Position numbers and translations under genes: made by a program. Under the pieces are notes generated by a model. It worked only from the letters and a program-made list of their open reading frames with translations, was not told the origin of the DNA and searched no databases. 40,597 nt of DNA from an uncultured Actinomycetes bacterium (GTDB taxonomy: Bacteria > Actinomycetota > Actinomycetes > S36-B12 > UBA5976), in contig CAITJH010000010.1 in the NCBI GenBank assembly GCA_903892635.1, positions 1-40,597 on the forward strand, written 5' to 3'. Below, in pieces: positions 9,005 through 16,564 of the stretch (position 1 is its first letter; the number at the start of each line of letters is the position of its first letter).

Positions 9005-9145
9005 ATGCGAGTGGCTCAAACTAAGAATGGTTTCGGGCCGAAAATATGCGTCACTTGTGGCTTACCTTTTGAATGGCGAAAGAAGTGGGCGCGCGATTGG
9101 GAATCAGTCAAATACTGTTCTGAAAAATGTCGGCGAAAATCATGA
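9005..9145 (+). CDS. DUF2256 zinc-ribbon-like small protein
   Basis: This 46-residue protein is easily missed. It has four cysteines in two pairs, Cys15-x2-Cys18 and Cys38-x3-Cys42, flanking the core [19 protein letters not shown], which is the DUF2256 signature. The pairs suggest a metal-binding ribbon. The family is commonly encoded beside iron-sulfur photolyase/cryptochrome genes, and here its TGA stop overlaps the photolyase ATG (ATGA), so the two are translationally coupled. The start is supported by a TAGTCT hexamer six bases upstream. A biochemical role is not known to me; a part in photolyase maturation or metal handling is inference from linkage only. Confidence 0.88.
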   Translation: MRVAQTKNGFGPKICVTCGLPFEWRKKWARDWESVKYCSEKCRRKS

Positions 9146-10629
9146 GTCAGATCATCTACATACCGTTTGACCAGCTCAGTACCGAACGCGGTGCAATGAA
9201 AGTTGCCAGCAAGGAAAACGACCTCGTTGTGCTAGTTGAAAGTCAACGCATGATCACTGGACGACAGTGGCATCGGCAGCGATTGCAGTTTCTCATTTCA
9301 AGCGCAAGGCATTTCGCCGAAGAACTTGCTTCCGATGGATGGCAAGTACGGTACCTCAAGAGCGAGACCACCAAGGCGGGTCTTAAGGAAGTCCTTCAGC
9401 AGTTTCCGCACTTTCAGCTGGTATGCGCAACGCCAAATTCCTTTCGCCTGCGAGAAATGCTGAGCACCATGAATGCCACATTTGTCGAGAATGACTTTTT
9501 CCTTACTTCTGAAGACATGTTTAGTCTCTGGGCGGACAAGCAAAAGTCTTTTACGATGGAGAATTTCTACCGCGCACAGCGCAAGCGTCTCAACATTCTC
9601 GTCGACAATGGAGAGCCAGTCGGTGGCGCATGGAACTTTGACGCTGACAATCGACTTGCACCGCCTAAACAACATGACTGGGGCTCGACACTCACTTTTG
9701 CCACCGATGACGTTGATCGGCAAGTGACCCAAGAGTTACCCGAAACTTCTTGGGGCAATCTCGACGGCAAGATCTGGGGAACCACACGTGCTGAGGCACT
9801 GCAACAAATGGAGCACTTCTTCACCCATCACTTTGCCAACTTCGGACCCTACGAAGATGCGATGCCAAATGCAAGTTGGAGCGGTCACCACTCTCTCTTA
9901 AGTCCATACTTAAATAACGGACTGCTGTCGCCGCACGAAGTAGTTCGTGCGGCACTCAATCGATTTGCCGATGGTGATGTTCCTATCTCATCGTGTGAAG
10001 GATTTATCAGACAGATCATCGGGTGGCGCGAATACATCAACGGTATGTACTGGTATCTGGGCTACGACTATCGCGACAACAATCACTTGAACGCCACTCG
10101 AAAACTCTTGCCGCTTTTTCATGATGCGCAAGCTACTCATATGAATTGCGTCAAATCTGTCGTCTCAGATGTGCATGAGTATGGCTGGACGCATCACATT
10201 CCTCGACTGATGGTCCTGAGTAACTTGGCTCTGCTTACTGGAGTGTCGCCACAAGATTTTCTGGACTGGATGCGCGAAGTATTCATTGATGCGGCTGACT
10301 GGGTGATGGTGCCCAATGTGATCGGCATGGCAACTCACGCTGACAACGGGGTGTTGATGACCAAACCGTACGCATCTGGTGGTGCCTACATTTCTAAAAT
10401 GGGTCAATTTTGTAAGGAATGCCAATACGACCCAAAGAAGCGCACAGGCAACGATGCATGTCCATTCACAACTCTCTATTGGGACTTCCTTGACCGAAAC
10501 AAGGAGGCCTTTGCAAAGAATCACCGAATGTTCCAACAGATGGCCGGACTCAGGCGACTTAGCGACCTTCCTGAAGTTCGCACTCGCGCACAGCACGTAC
10601 TCTCAGGATTAAGCTCCGGCGAAGTGTGA
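9142..10629 (+). CDS. Iron-sulfur photolyase/cryptochrome (FeS-BCP, DPRP family)
   Basis: This 495-residue flavoprotein belongs to the deoxyribodipyrimidine photolyase-related family, whose studied members (Agrobacterium PhrB, Rhodobacter CryB) repair (6-4) photoproducts or act in light signalling and carry FAD and a 4Fe-4S cluster. Four cysteines stand at 336, 424, 427 and 440; the spacings 88, 3 and 13 equal those of the PhrB cluster ligands (350, 438, 441, 454). Family motifs include [52 protein letters not shown] and [10 protein letters not shown]. The ATG at 9142 overlaps the DUF2256 stop and is preferred over an in-frame start five codons upstream inside that gene. A surface-water, sunlit habitat fits. 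Confidence 0.93.
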   Translation: MSQIIYIPFDQLSTERGAMKVASKENDLVVLVESQRMITGRQWHRQRLQFLISSARHFAEELASDGWQVRYLKSETTKAGLKEVLQQFPHFQLVCATPNSFRLREMLSTMNATFVENDFFLTSEDMFSLWADKQKSFTMENFYRAQRKRLNILVDNGEPVGGAWNFDADNRLAPPKQHDWGSTLTFATDDVDRQVTQELPETSWGNLDGKIWGTTRAEALQQMEHFFTHHFANFGPYEDAMPNASWSGHHSLLSPYLNNGLLSPHEVVRAALNRFADGDVPISSCEGFIRQIIGWREYINGMYWYLGYDYRDNNHLNATRKLLPLFHDAQATHMNCVKSVVSDVHEYGWTHHIPRLMVLSNLALLTGVSPQDFLDWMREVFIDAADWVMVPNVIGMATHADNGVLMTKPYASGGAYISKMGQFCKECQYDPKKRTGNDACPFTTLYWDFLDRNKEAFAKNHRMFQQMAGLRRLSDLPEVRTRAQHVLSGLSSGEV

Positions 10630-10686
10630 CGTTACAGGCTTACAAGCAACATGACTGAGCGCTAAAAATTCAGCCGCATCACGCGG

Positions 10687-10698
10687 TAGATTGAAGGT
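10687..10698 (+). promoter_or_regulatory. Leaderless -10 of the DUF4287/DUF1801 gene
   Basis: TAGATT is followed by GAAGGT and then the ATG at 10699, exactly six bases. GAAGG could double as a weak ribosome site if transcription began earlier. Confidence 0.5.
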
Positions 10699-11262
10699 AT
10701 GCCAGTTGATAAGTCTGATAGAACTTCGCACTTCCCTGCTATCGAAAAGAAGTACGGCCAACCCATGTCGTACTGGTTCGGGCAAATGGAAGAAATTGCA
10801 GAGCGCAAGTACCCAGAGCAAATCGCATTCTTGCGCGAAAATCACGGATTCAGTCAGGCACACGCCAATGCATTGGTGATGTTCTCGCGTGGATCAACAA
10901 CAACCAAGAAGTACTCGAACTTCAAAGAATTCTTTGCGCAACACGATGCCACAAAGCAAAATACAGCCAAGGCAATTTTTAAAGCCATCACTGATAAATA
11001 TCCTGCGATGGAAGAAGTCATTGCTTGGAATAAGCCAACGCTTAAACTTGGCGATGACTACATCTTTGCAGTTGACATTCTGAAGAACCACATTTTGATG
11101 CTGCCTCATGACGGCCGCCAGATTTTGATCGACATGGCGCCGAAACTTAAGGGGCTAGAAGTAAAGCTAAAAACGATTCAAGTTCCTGTGGATTGGAAAG
11201 TCGACACAAAACTTGTTCAGGACTTGGCTACCGCAAGAATCAAAGCGCTCAAAAACAAATAG
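10699..11262 (+). CDS. DUF4287 and DUF1801 (YdhG-like) two-domain protein
   Basis: The 187-residue soluble protein has an N-terminal DUF4287-type helical segment (SYWFGQMEEIAERK, then FLRENHGFSQAHANALVMF, residues about 25-75) and a C-terminal DUF1801/YdhG-like domain (VIAWNKPTLKLGDDYIFAV, then NHILMLPH, and a closing PVDWKVDTKLVQDLATARI). YdhG relatives include a Bacillus iron chaperone (Fra), but many members are uncharacterised, so no function is assigned. It lies just after the photolyase gene with its own -10 element and converges with the FAD oxidase, five bases apart. Confidence 0.75.
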   Translation: MPVDKSDRTSHFPAIEKKYGQPMSYWFGQMEEIAERKYPEQIAFLRENHGFSQAHANALVMFSRGSTTTKKYSNFKEFFAQHDATKQNTAKAIFKAITDKYPAMEEVIAWNKPTLKLGDDYIFAVDILKNHILMLPHDGRQILIDMAPKLKGLEVKLKTIQVPVDWKVDTKLVQDLATARIKALKNK

Positions 11263-11267
11263 CGACT

Positions 11268-12410
11268 TTAGTTCTTCGCAGCGCGAATCCATTCCGCTTT
11301 GCCATGAGGAATGCGGCGAGGGTCAAACATCGAGACATCTAACACTGGGTCTTTCTTTCCCGCCATGAGGTTTGCAAGCATCTGCGCTAAGGCAGGTCCT
11401 TGCATGGTGCCGTGCCCATCAAATCCAGCAAAGACCCACAAACCATCTTCGATCTCACCTACATAGGCGTGGCCATCGCCACCGGTGGCGTCAAAAGCGG
11501 CACTCGTCGTTGTCCGCATTCCCACTTCACTGAAAATTGGGGCGCGCACACTTGCTAATTCAGCGAATTGTTCCATGACAGCATTCTTGCCGTGTGGACC
11601 AAACGTTGGATCAGAAACCGTAACGCATGCCCCTTCGCCTTCTCTTTCGATAATCAGCCCCGAATCAAGATCAATCATGAGTGGCATCGGTTGACCAACT
11701 GCTACCGCCGTGGTGTACCCACAATGCAACCACAACGGCGTGATATCGAGGTCCACACCAAACGGCTTGGCCATAGCGGGTGCCGACAAACCTGACGCGA
11801 TCACGACACGATCAGCCGAAATTGTTTCACCAGCTTCAACAAGCCAACCTGAATTTGCCTGGTTAATCGATTCAACACGAGTGTGTTCACGAATTTTTAC
11901 GCCGAGATTCTTTGCGGCTCGTGCAAGGCCATACAAGCCATCTGTCGGATTAAAACGACCATCGAGTGGCGTGTAACTTCCGCCAAGTAATCCTTCGGGG
12001 CTTAGCCACGGTGCAACATCTGTAATTCGATCGGCCGAAATGATCTCGACATCGGGTGCACCTGCAGCACGTTGCGCTTGTGCCGCAAGTTCAAGTGCAG
12101 CAAGAGTCTCAGGTTTACCCGTAACTAGTAGATAGCCATCCTGATAGTAGGTGCATGGGTAGTCAAAATCTGATTCGAATGTCGTCCAGAAATTGCGTCC
12201 CCGAATAGCCAATTCGATTTCAGGTGCCGTACTAAATTGTTGACGAACTCCCCCAAGCGACCCTTGAGTGCACCCACTTGCGAGTTCATTAGCTTCAAGA
12301 ACAACGATTCCAGTTTCACCATTACGCGCCAGAAAGTATGCCAGAGCAACACCTGCAATACCACCACCGATAATTACGGTGCTGTACGAACGTTGCACTG
12401 CTGAATTCAT
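11268..12410 (-). CDS. FAD-dependent amino-acid oxidase/dehydrogenase, DadA/proline-dehydrogenase-beta type
   Basis: The 380-residue protein is a DAO-fold flavoenzyme. It starts with the dinucleotide motif VIIGGGIAGVALAYFLARNG, continues with the GSLGGVRQQFS segment seen in DadA, sarcosine-oxidase-beta-like and proline dehydrogenase beta subunits, and ends with VFAGFDGHGTMQGPALAQ, the usual C-terminal FAD-contact region. Likely substrates are D-amino or cyclic imino acids such as proline or hydroxyproline. I chose the ATG at 12410, four bases after the ProC-like stop; an upstream TTG/ATG-like start at 12449 would overlap that gene by 35 bases. It is the last gene of the minus-strand set with a ProC-like reductase, GntR and DapA-family lyase. 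Confidence 0.8.
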   Translation of the reverse strand: MNSAVQRSYSTVIIGGGIAGVALAYFLARNGETGIVVLEANELASGCTQGSLGGVRQQFSTAPEIELAIRGRNFWTTFESDFDYPCTYYQDGYLLVTGKPETLAALELAAQAQRAAGAPDVEIISADRITDVAPWLSPEGLLGGSYTPLDGRFNPTDGLYGLARAAKNLGVKIREHTRVESINQANSGWLVEAGETISADRVVIASGLSAPAMAKPFGVDLDITPLWLHCGYTTAVAVGQPMPLMIDLDSGLIIEREGEGACVTVSDPTFGPHGKNAVMEQFAELASVRAPIFSEVGMRTTTSAAFDATGGDGHAYVGEIEDGLWVFAGFDGHGTMQGPALAQMLANLMAGKKDPVLDVSMFDPRRIPHGKAEWIRAAKN

Positions 12411-12414
12411 ATTG

Positions 12415-13200
12415 TTATTCAGATTTCTTTGCTCGGTTACGAGTTTCAAAAATGAACTGCAATTGCTTGTCGAGTTCAGTAAACATTCCAGCGGACATCA
12501 TTGAGTTGCGCATGTGTTCATTGAGACCACCAGGAGTTTCGTGCTCACGAGGCATGTCATCGAGGTCGGACGTAGACGTGTTCATAGCCTCTGTAGCGAG
12601 CCCCTTGAAAAGTGATGTTGCGTAAGCATGAGAAATTTCTCGCGACAAGCCATTCTTTGTCGACCAATCAATAACCGTATTTTGAAATTCGAAGAAGGTC
12701 GACATCGTGGCCGAAGCGCAACTCAGAATAAAAATTTTTGACTCATCATCAAGGACAACAATTTCGCCACAGCCTTCAAATAGGTCGACAATTGCAGGAA
12801 CATTGGGACAGATAACTAATGGTCCAGCATGCATTGCTACGACAGGCAATGGAATCATTTGTGCAACGGAAGTCGCAGGGGCAACTAAGGGTTCAACAGT
12901 CGTCGGAGGCATTCCTGCAATTAAACTCACAACTGTTTGATCAACCCGAAATGTTAACTCTGAACAAACGTCGATCATTTGTCCCGGCAAGACACCCATG
13001 AAAACGATGTCGCAGCCATCAAGAACTTCTTGATTGCTCCCAAGCACAGTGACGCGATCATAAGCCTGAGCTAATGCCCCACTTCGTTGCGCATTTCGTG
13101 GCGACAACACGATATCTAGTTCACTCGCATGAGGACCAGTCATCAATGCGTTCACAACGGCCTCAGAAATTGCTCCTACGCCTACAAATCCCAAACGCAT
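12415..13200 (-). CDS. Pyrroline-5-carboxylate reductase-like oxidoreductase
   Basis: The 261-residue protein opens with the NAD(P)-binding motif MRLGFVGVGAISEAV and has ProC-like features: the VSLIAGMPPTTVE segment, AQMIPLPVVAMHAGP in place of the family's R(x)MPN(x)P signature, and a C-terminal helical dimerisation region with THETPGG-like PREHETPGGLNEHM. The retained TPGGLNE motif matches the conserved substrate-site TPGG(T)T of ProC. The altered MPN motif suggests a substrate other than pyrroline-5-carboxylate. It is followed after four bases by the FAD oxidase and probably acts on the same cyclic imine pathway. The 92 bases before it separate it from gntR and may hold a secondary promoter. 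Confidence 0.75.
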   Translation of the reverse strand: MRLGFVGVGAISEAVVNALMTGPHASELDIVLSPRNAQRSGALAQAYDRVTVLGSNQEVLDGCDIVFMGVLPGQMIDVCSELTFRVDQTVVSLIAGMPPTTVEPLVAPATSVAQMIPLPVVAMHAGPLVICPNVPAIVDLFEGCGEIVVLDDESKIFILSCASATMSTFFEFQNTVIDWSTKNGLSREISHAYATSLFKGLATEAMNTSTSDLDDMPREHETPGGLNEHMRNSMMSAGMFTELDKQLQFIFETRNRAKKSE

Positions 13201-13292
13201 GCGATTCTCATTTCTCTCTAATGTGTCGTTCTCAAGAAGTTACTCTGACAGCCTATTGAATGAAACGACGCGAGGAACACTATTCGCACGTG

Positions 13293-13973
13293 TTACCCAA
13301 GTAAGCGGACTAGTTCACTCGCACTTCCCACAGTGTGTTCATGGATTGCTTGAGCTGCTCGAGCATGATCACCCGAAAGGATTGCATGCACATATTTCTG
13401 ATGAATTGAATGCTCTCGCTTTGGATCCTGCCTGACTTGTAAGTCGCGTGCCAGAGCGATTGTCATCAATCCCTCAACTACCGGTGCAACATGCAGCAAC
13501 GTGGAGCTTCGCGAGGCTTCCCAGATCGCATGATGAAACGCGATATGAGCTTGGTGTCGTGCGAGTGGGTCGGCATCGTTTTCAAGTGCCTCAAACACCG
13601 TCCACGCTTGGGCTACATGTGAAAGAGAATCTTGTGTCACGTCTTTGAGTAACTGATCCAACGCCAATAGATCAAGCGATTCGCGGAGCAACGCCAAATC
13701 CATAATGTCTTGTGCGCTTGGTTCAGCAACCTTGATTCCCTTAAATGGCTCTTGAACAAGCAGACTCTCACGAGTTAGCTGTGCGAGTGCCTCGCGAATT
13801 GTTTGCCGGCTTACCTCGAGATTTTTTGCAAGGTCAAGTTCGGTAAGTTTCTGACCTGGTAACAGGACACCTGTGATGATCCAGCGACGAATTTTGACTA
13901 CAACGCCATCTTTGCGAGTCAGCGATCTCGCACTGGTCGCCGTATCTATCATTGCCGTCTTAGATTCAGCCAT
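13293..13973 (-). CDS. GntR-family regulator, FadR subfamily (FCD domain)
   Basis: The 226-residue DNA-binding protein has an N-terminal winged helix (residues about 15-85: IITGVLLPGQKLTELDLA, then VSRQTIREALAQLTRESLL, the classic GntR recognition region) and a C-terminal all-helical FCD ligand domain with histidines at the usual metal positions (HIAFHHAIWEAS, and HAILSGDHARAAQAIHEH). FadR-type proteins usually repress a neighbouring catabolic operon and release on binding an acid metabolite. It lies 18 bases downstream of the dapA-like gene, whose promoter contains a perfect inverted repeat fitting this class. Self-repression of the whole set is inferred. Confidence 0.9.
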   Translation of the reverse strand: MAESKTAMIDTATSARSLTRKDGVVVKIRRWIITGVLLPGQKLTELDLAKNLEVSRQTIREALAQLTRESLLVQEPFKGIKVAEPSAQDIMDLALLRESLDLLALDQLLKDVTQDSLSHVAQAWTVFEALENDADPLARHQAHIAFHHAIWEASRSSTLLHVAPVVEGLMTIALARDLQVRQDPKREHSIHQKYVHAILSGDHARAAQAIHEHTVGSASELVRLLG

Positions 13974-13991
13974 CGGTATTGCCTCACAAGA

Positions 13992-14897
13992 CTAAACAGT
14001 CTTGACGCCTGCCTCTTGCAGAAGTCGCTGTAACGTTGCTCGTTCTTGCGAACTCAATGGCAAAACTGGTGGGCGTACAGGACCAGCAGGAGCGCCAATC
14101 AGTTCGTGCGCAGTCTTAACCGCTGCCACATAGTTCACTGACTCAACGAAGTCTGCAATCGGCCACAACTTGCTCCACAACTGACGACCCGCTTCTAAGT
14201 CTTTATTGACAGCAAGCGTGTTCCACAGTTGTGCTGCAAGTTCGGGAATGAATCCTGCCATGCCCCATACAGATGCTTTCGCGCCAAGAGACATTCCAAC
14301 AAAAGTTAATGTGTCCCAACCGTTGAAAGCACTGATTCGGTCACTCTTGCTGACGATGAGGTTGGTTAACGATACGGCGTCACCCGACGTGTCCTTCATG
14401 AAGTCAACACCAGGGATGTCGCCAAGTTCGGCGAGTTGATCAGCGGTGAGATGAACTCCCGTAGCACCCGGAACGTTGTAGTACATAATCGGAATTGAAA
14501 TTGATTCAGCAACACTTTGCATAAAAACTTTGAGTGCAGGAAATTGTGGCGCATCGTAAAACGGTGGCAACAACATGATGGCGTCCGCTCCAGCTCGCTC
14601 GCTATGTTGTGCAAGCTCGATCACTCGGGCAGTCGAAGTTGAACCGATACCCGGAACAACCGGCACTCGACCATTCGAGGCTTTAACGAATTCAGAAATT
14701 ACTTGCTCATATTCGGCGTTCGTTAGAGTTGTGAACTCACCTGTCGTACCAGTTGGAACTAAACCGTGAATGCCGCCTGCGATCATTCGATCAACTTGTG
14801 CATGCAAATTCGCGACATCAACTTGGCTGCCATCGGCTGTAAAAGGCGTTACGCAGGCTACAAGAATGCCAGTTAGATTCGCTGACTTTCGGGACAT
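13992..14897 (-). CDS. DapA/NanA-family aldolase or dehydratase
   Basis: This 301-residue class I aldolase-fold enzyme has the Schiff-base lysine in DFMKDTSGD, the active-site tyrosine in MYYNVPG and the GTTGEFTTLT motif. The family covers dihydrodipicolinate synthase, N-acetylneuraminate lyase, sugar-acid dehydratases and pyrroline-4-hydroxy-2-carboxylate deaminase. The context of a GntR/FCD regulator, a ProC-like reductase and a DAO-fold oxidase, away from lysine genes, argues against housekeeping DapA. It would fit a catabolic role such as hydroxyproline breakdown, though the epimerase and the semialdehyde dehydrogenase are not seen. AAGGAG lies seven bases before the ATG, and promoter and operator are visible. 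Confidence 0.82.
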   Translation of the reverse strand: MSRKSANLTGILVACVTPFTADGSQVDVANLHAQVDRMIAGGIHGLVPTGTTGEFTTLTNAEYEQVISEFVKASNGRVPVVPGIGSTSTARVIELAQHSERAGADAIMLLPPFYDAPQFPALKVFMQSVAESISIPIMYYNVPGATGVHLTADQLAELGDIPGVDFMKDTSGDAVSLTNLIVSKSDRISAFNGWDTLTFVGMSLGAKASVWGMAGFIPELAAQLWNTLAVNKDLEAGRQLWSKLWPIADFVESVNYVAAVKTAHELIGAPAGPVRPPVLPLSSQERATLQRLLQEAGVKTV

Positions 14898-14929
14898 AAG
14901 AATTCTCCTTGCACAGGGCGGATTCCCCT

Positions 14930-14958
14930 ACCGTAGTGCACTTTTCTCCGATTGTCAG
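14930..14958 (-). promoter_or_regulatory. Promoter of the dapA-like operon
   Basis: On the minus strand CTGACA (14958-14953) and TACGGT (14935-14930) are 17 bases apart, a standard -35/-10 layout. The -35 sits inside the inverted repeat at 14951-14963. Confidence 0.55.
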
Positions 14959-14963
14959 ACAAT
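14951..14963. promoter_or_regulatory. Probable GntR/FCD operator
   Basis: ATTGTCAGACAAT is a perfect inverted repeat (ATTGTC/GACAAT around one A). FadR-subfamily operators typically have T-GT...AC-A symmetry, which this has. Overlap with the -35 hexamer would give repression. The regulator is most likely the GntR protein encoded in the same operon. Confidence 0.65.
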
Positions 14964-14988
14964 CTAAAAGGTATCCCAAATACGACAT

Positions 14989-15026
14989 AAAAAGGGAGGC
15001 CACCACGTTCGTGGCGACCTCCCTTG
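14989..15026 (-). terminator. Rho-independent terminator after hisD-like gene
   Basis: On the minus strand AAGGGAGG pairs with CCTCCCTT at the base of a long stem with two internal mismatches, followed by a run of T. It separates the hisD-like gene from the dapA-like promoter. Confidence 0.85.
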
Positions 15027-15034
15027 AAGCAGTA

Positions 15035-16354
15035 CTAGAGACGTGCAATACGCAAGTCTGCAGTGATCTTGTGAGCTTCCATCTTTTCGTAGCCACCAAT
15101 TGCAGATACGTGTGGAGCCAACGACATCGTTGCATCCTTAGTTGAGCGTTGGTAGGTCAAAGGCTTCAAAAAGCGACCAACAGACATACCCGCTGAGTAC
15201 TTCGCGCCACCACCAGTAGGCAGGACGTGATTAGTTCCTGAAATTCCCTTGTCAGAGTACGCAACTGTTGACCATGGTCCAATGAACAAGGATCCATAAT
15301 TGGTCAATCGATCTTGGTAGTACTTGTCATCAGATGTGATTACTTCAAGATGTTCTGGAGCAAGGAAATTCATGATTTCAATTGCATCATCTGGAGTAGC
15401 AGCCACATAAACCGTGCCGTAGTCACGCCACGCTGGGCCAGCGATGTATTCAGTCGACAATGTTTCGAGTTGGCGTTCAACTTCCTTAATAACAGCAAGG
15501 CCGAGTTCACGCGACGTTGTTACCAGCGACGCAGGAGACTGCTTTCCGTGCTCAGCCTGACCAAGTAGATCGGCCGCAACGATAATTGGATCGGCAGTCT
15601 CGTCTGCAATTACGGCCACTTCCGACGGACCTGCGAGCAAGTCAATGCCCACTCGTCCAAAGAGCTGACGTTTTGCTTCAGTCACGTAGGCATTACCTGC
15701 ACCAACAAGTATGTCGACTGGCTTTTCTCCCAAGAGTCCAAAGGTCATTGCGGCAAGTGCCTGAACGCCACCGACGATAAACGTGCGGTCAACACCGGAT
15801 AAGTACGCCGAATACAGCACTGCCTCATTGCCTGCTTTTGGAGACATAGGCGGAGTGCAAGCCATGGCCATCGGGACACCAGCAACCTTGGCAACACCTA
15901 CAGTCATGAAGGCACTTGCGAGAATTGGAAAGTTTCCAGCAGGCATGTAAGCGCCGACACGATCAATCGGAATGTACTTTTGACCGGTCACTGTTCCAGG
16001 AGAAAGTTCTGCTTCAAAATCGACAAGGTGCTTTCGTTGTTCCTTAGCAAATGCTTGTGTGCGTGCCGCGCCTGTCTCCAGAGCCAAACGCAATTCTGGA
16101 CTCAAGTTGTCGCCGGTCTTGGCCAGGTCTGCGGCGCTTAGTTCAAAGTCGTCGCCTTCCCACTTATCCAAAGTCCGCGCATATTTAATGACGGCGTCGA
16201 TTCCGTTCTTTTCGATGTCTAGCAACATCGAAGATACGGTCTCGATAACTTCTGGAAGTCGCTGCGCGGGAGGTGAATCCAGCTCAGGTGCCTTGAGGGT
16301 TTCAAAGTCAGCCGATAGTGACAGGAACTTTTTGTCCGATTCGTTAATACGCAT
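15035..16354 (-). CDS. Histidinol dehydrogenase paralogue, probably sulfopropanediol dehydrogenase type (HpsN-like)
   Basis: The 439-residue NAD-dependent alcohol dehydrogenase keeps the HisD metal and catalytic residues: Gln266 and His269 in GQAEHG, Glu334-His335 in LAPEHLE, Asp368, and His428 in MEAHK. No other his gene is near. The region after NHVLPT reads GGGAKYSAGMSVGRFLKPLTYQ rather than the Y/T-type end of true HisD; this glycine-rich form followed by FLK-x-x-TYQ is what I associate with HpsN-type enzymes that oxidise 2,3-dihydroxypropane-1-sulfonate. The ATG at 16354 is chosen for its GGAGA four bases upstream, although the frame is open to 16456. A sulfite-oxidase-like gene lies upstream on the same strand. 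Substrate is inference. Confidence 0.75.
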   Translation of the reverse strand: MRINESDKKFLSLSADFETLKAPELDSPPAQRLPEVIETVSSMLLDIEKNGIDAVIKYARTLDKWEGDDFELSAADLAKTGDNLSPELRLALETGAARTQAFAKEQRKHLVDFEAELSPGTVTGQKYIPIDRVGAYMPAGNFPILASAFMTVGVAKVAGVPMAMACTPPMSPKAGNEAVLYSAYLSGVDRTFIVGGVQALAAMTFGLLGEKPVDILVGAGNAYVTEAKRQLFGRVGIDLLAGPSEVAVIADETADPIIVAADLLGQAEHGKQSPASLVTTSRELGLAVIKEVERQLETLSTEYIAGPAWRDYGTVYVAATPDDAIEIMNFLAPEHLEVITSDDKYYQDRLTNYGSLFIGPWSTVAYSDKGISGTNHVLPTGGGAKYSAGMSVGRFLKPLTYQRSTKDATMSLAPHVSAIGGYEKMEAHKITADLRIARL

Positions 16355-16393
16355 TGATTCTCCATTGAATGTGCCTGGAATTGTTCTCTCACC

Positions 16394-16453
16394 GTGACAC
16401 ACCTCACGTTGCAATGCAATAGATTTTGGCAAACTCATGGTGACACACACCAT
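16394..16453. promoter_or_regulatory. Twin GTGACACAC sites in the hisD-like leader
   Basis: GTGACACAC occurs at 16394-16402 and 16440-16448, 46 bases apart. The second lies within the perfect dyad ATGGTG-N5-CACCAT (16437-16453); the first within GTGA-N6-TCAC. Both lie 40-100 bases before the gene, suiting a regulator. The regulator is unknown. Confidence 0.4.
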
Positions 16454-16564
16454 CATGACGACTTTTGATCAAGGCCCAGCCGGTCTGACTTATCCTGCGA
16501 CGAATAACGTCAAGAAAGTGACAAAAATAAAGGGCGCATTGAAGTTCTCAAGCTTCTAACAGAA

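Noticed and set aside
13992-14897. Lysine-pathway dapA
   Set aside because: The neighbours are a GntR/FCD regulator, an oxidase and a ProC-like gene rather than dapB or lysine genes; only the family name is given.
15035-16354. Histidine biosynthesis hisD
   Set aside because: No other his genes are near and the substrate-region motif differs from true HisD, so the plain hisD name was not used.
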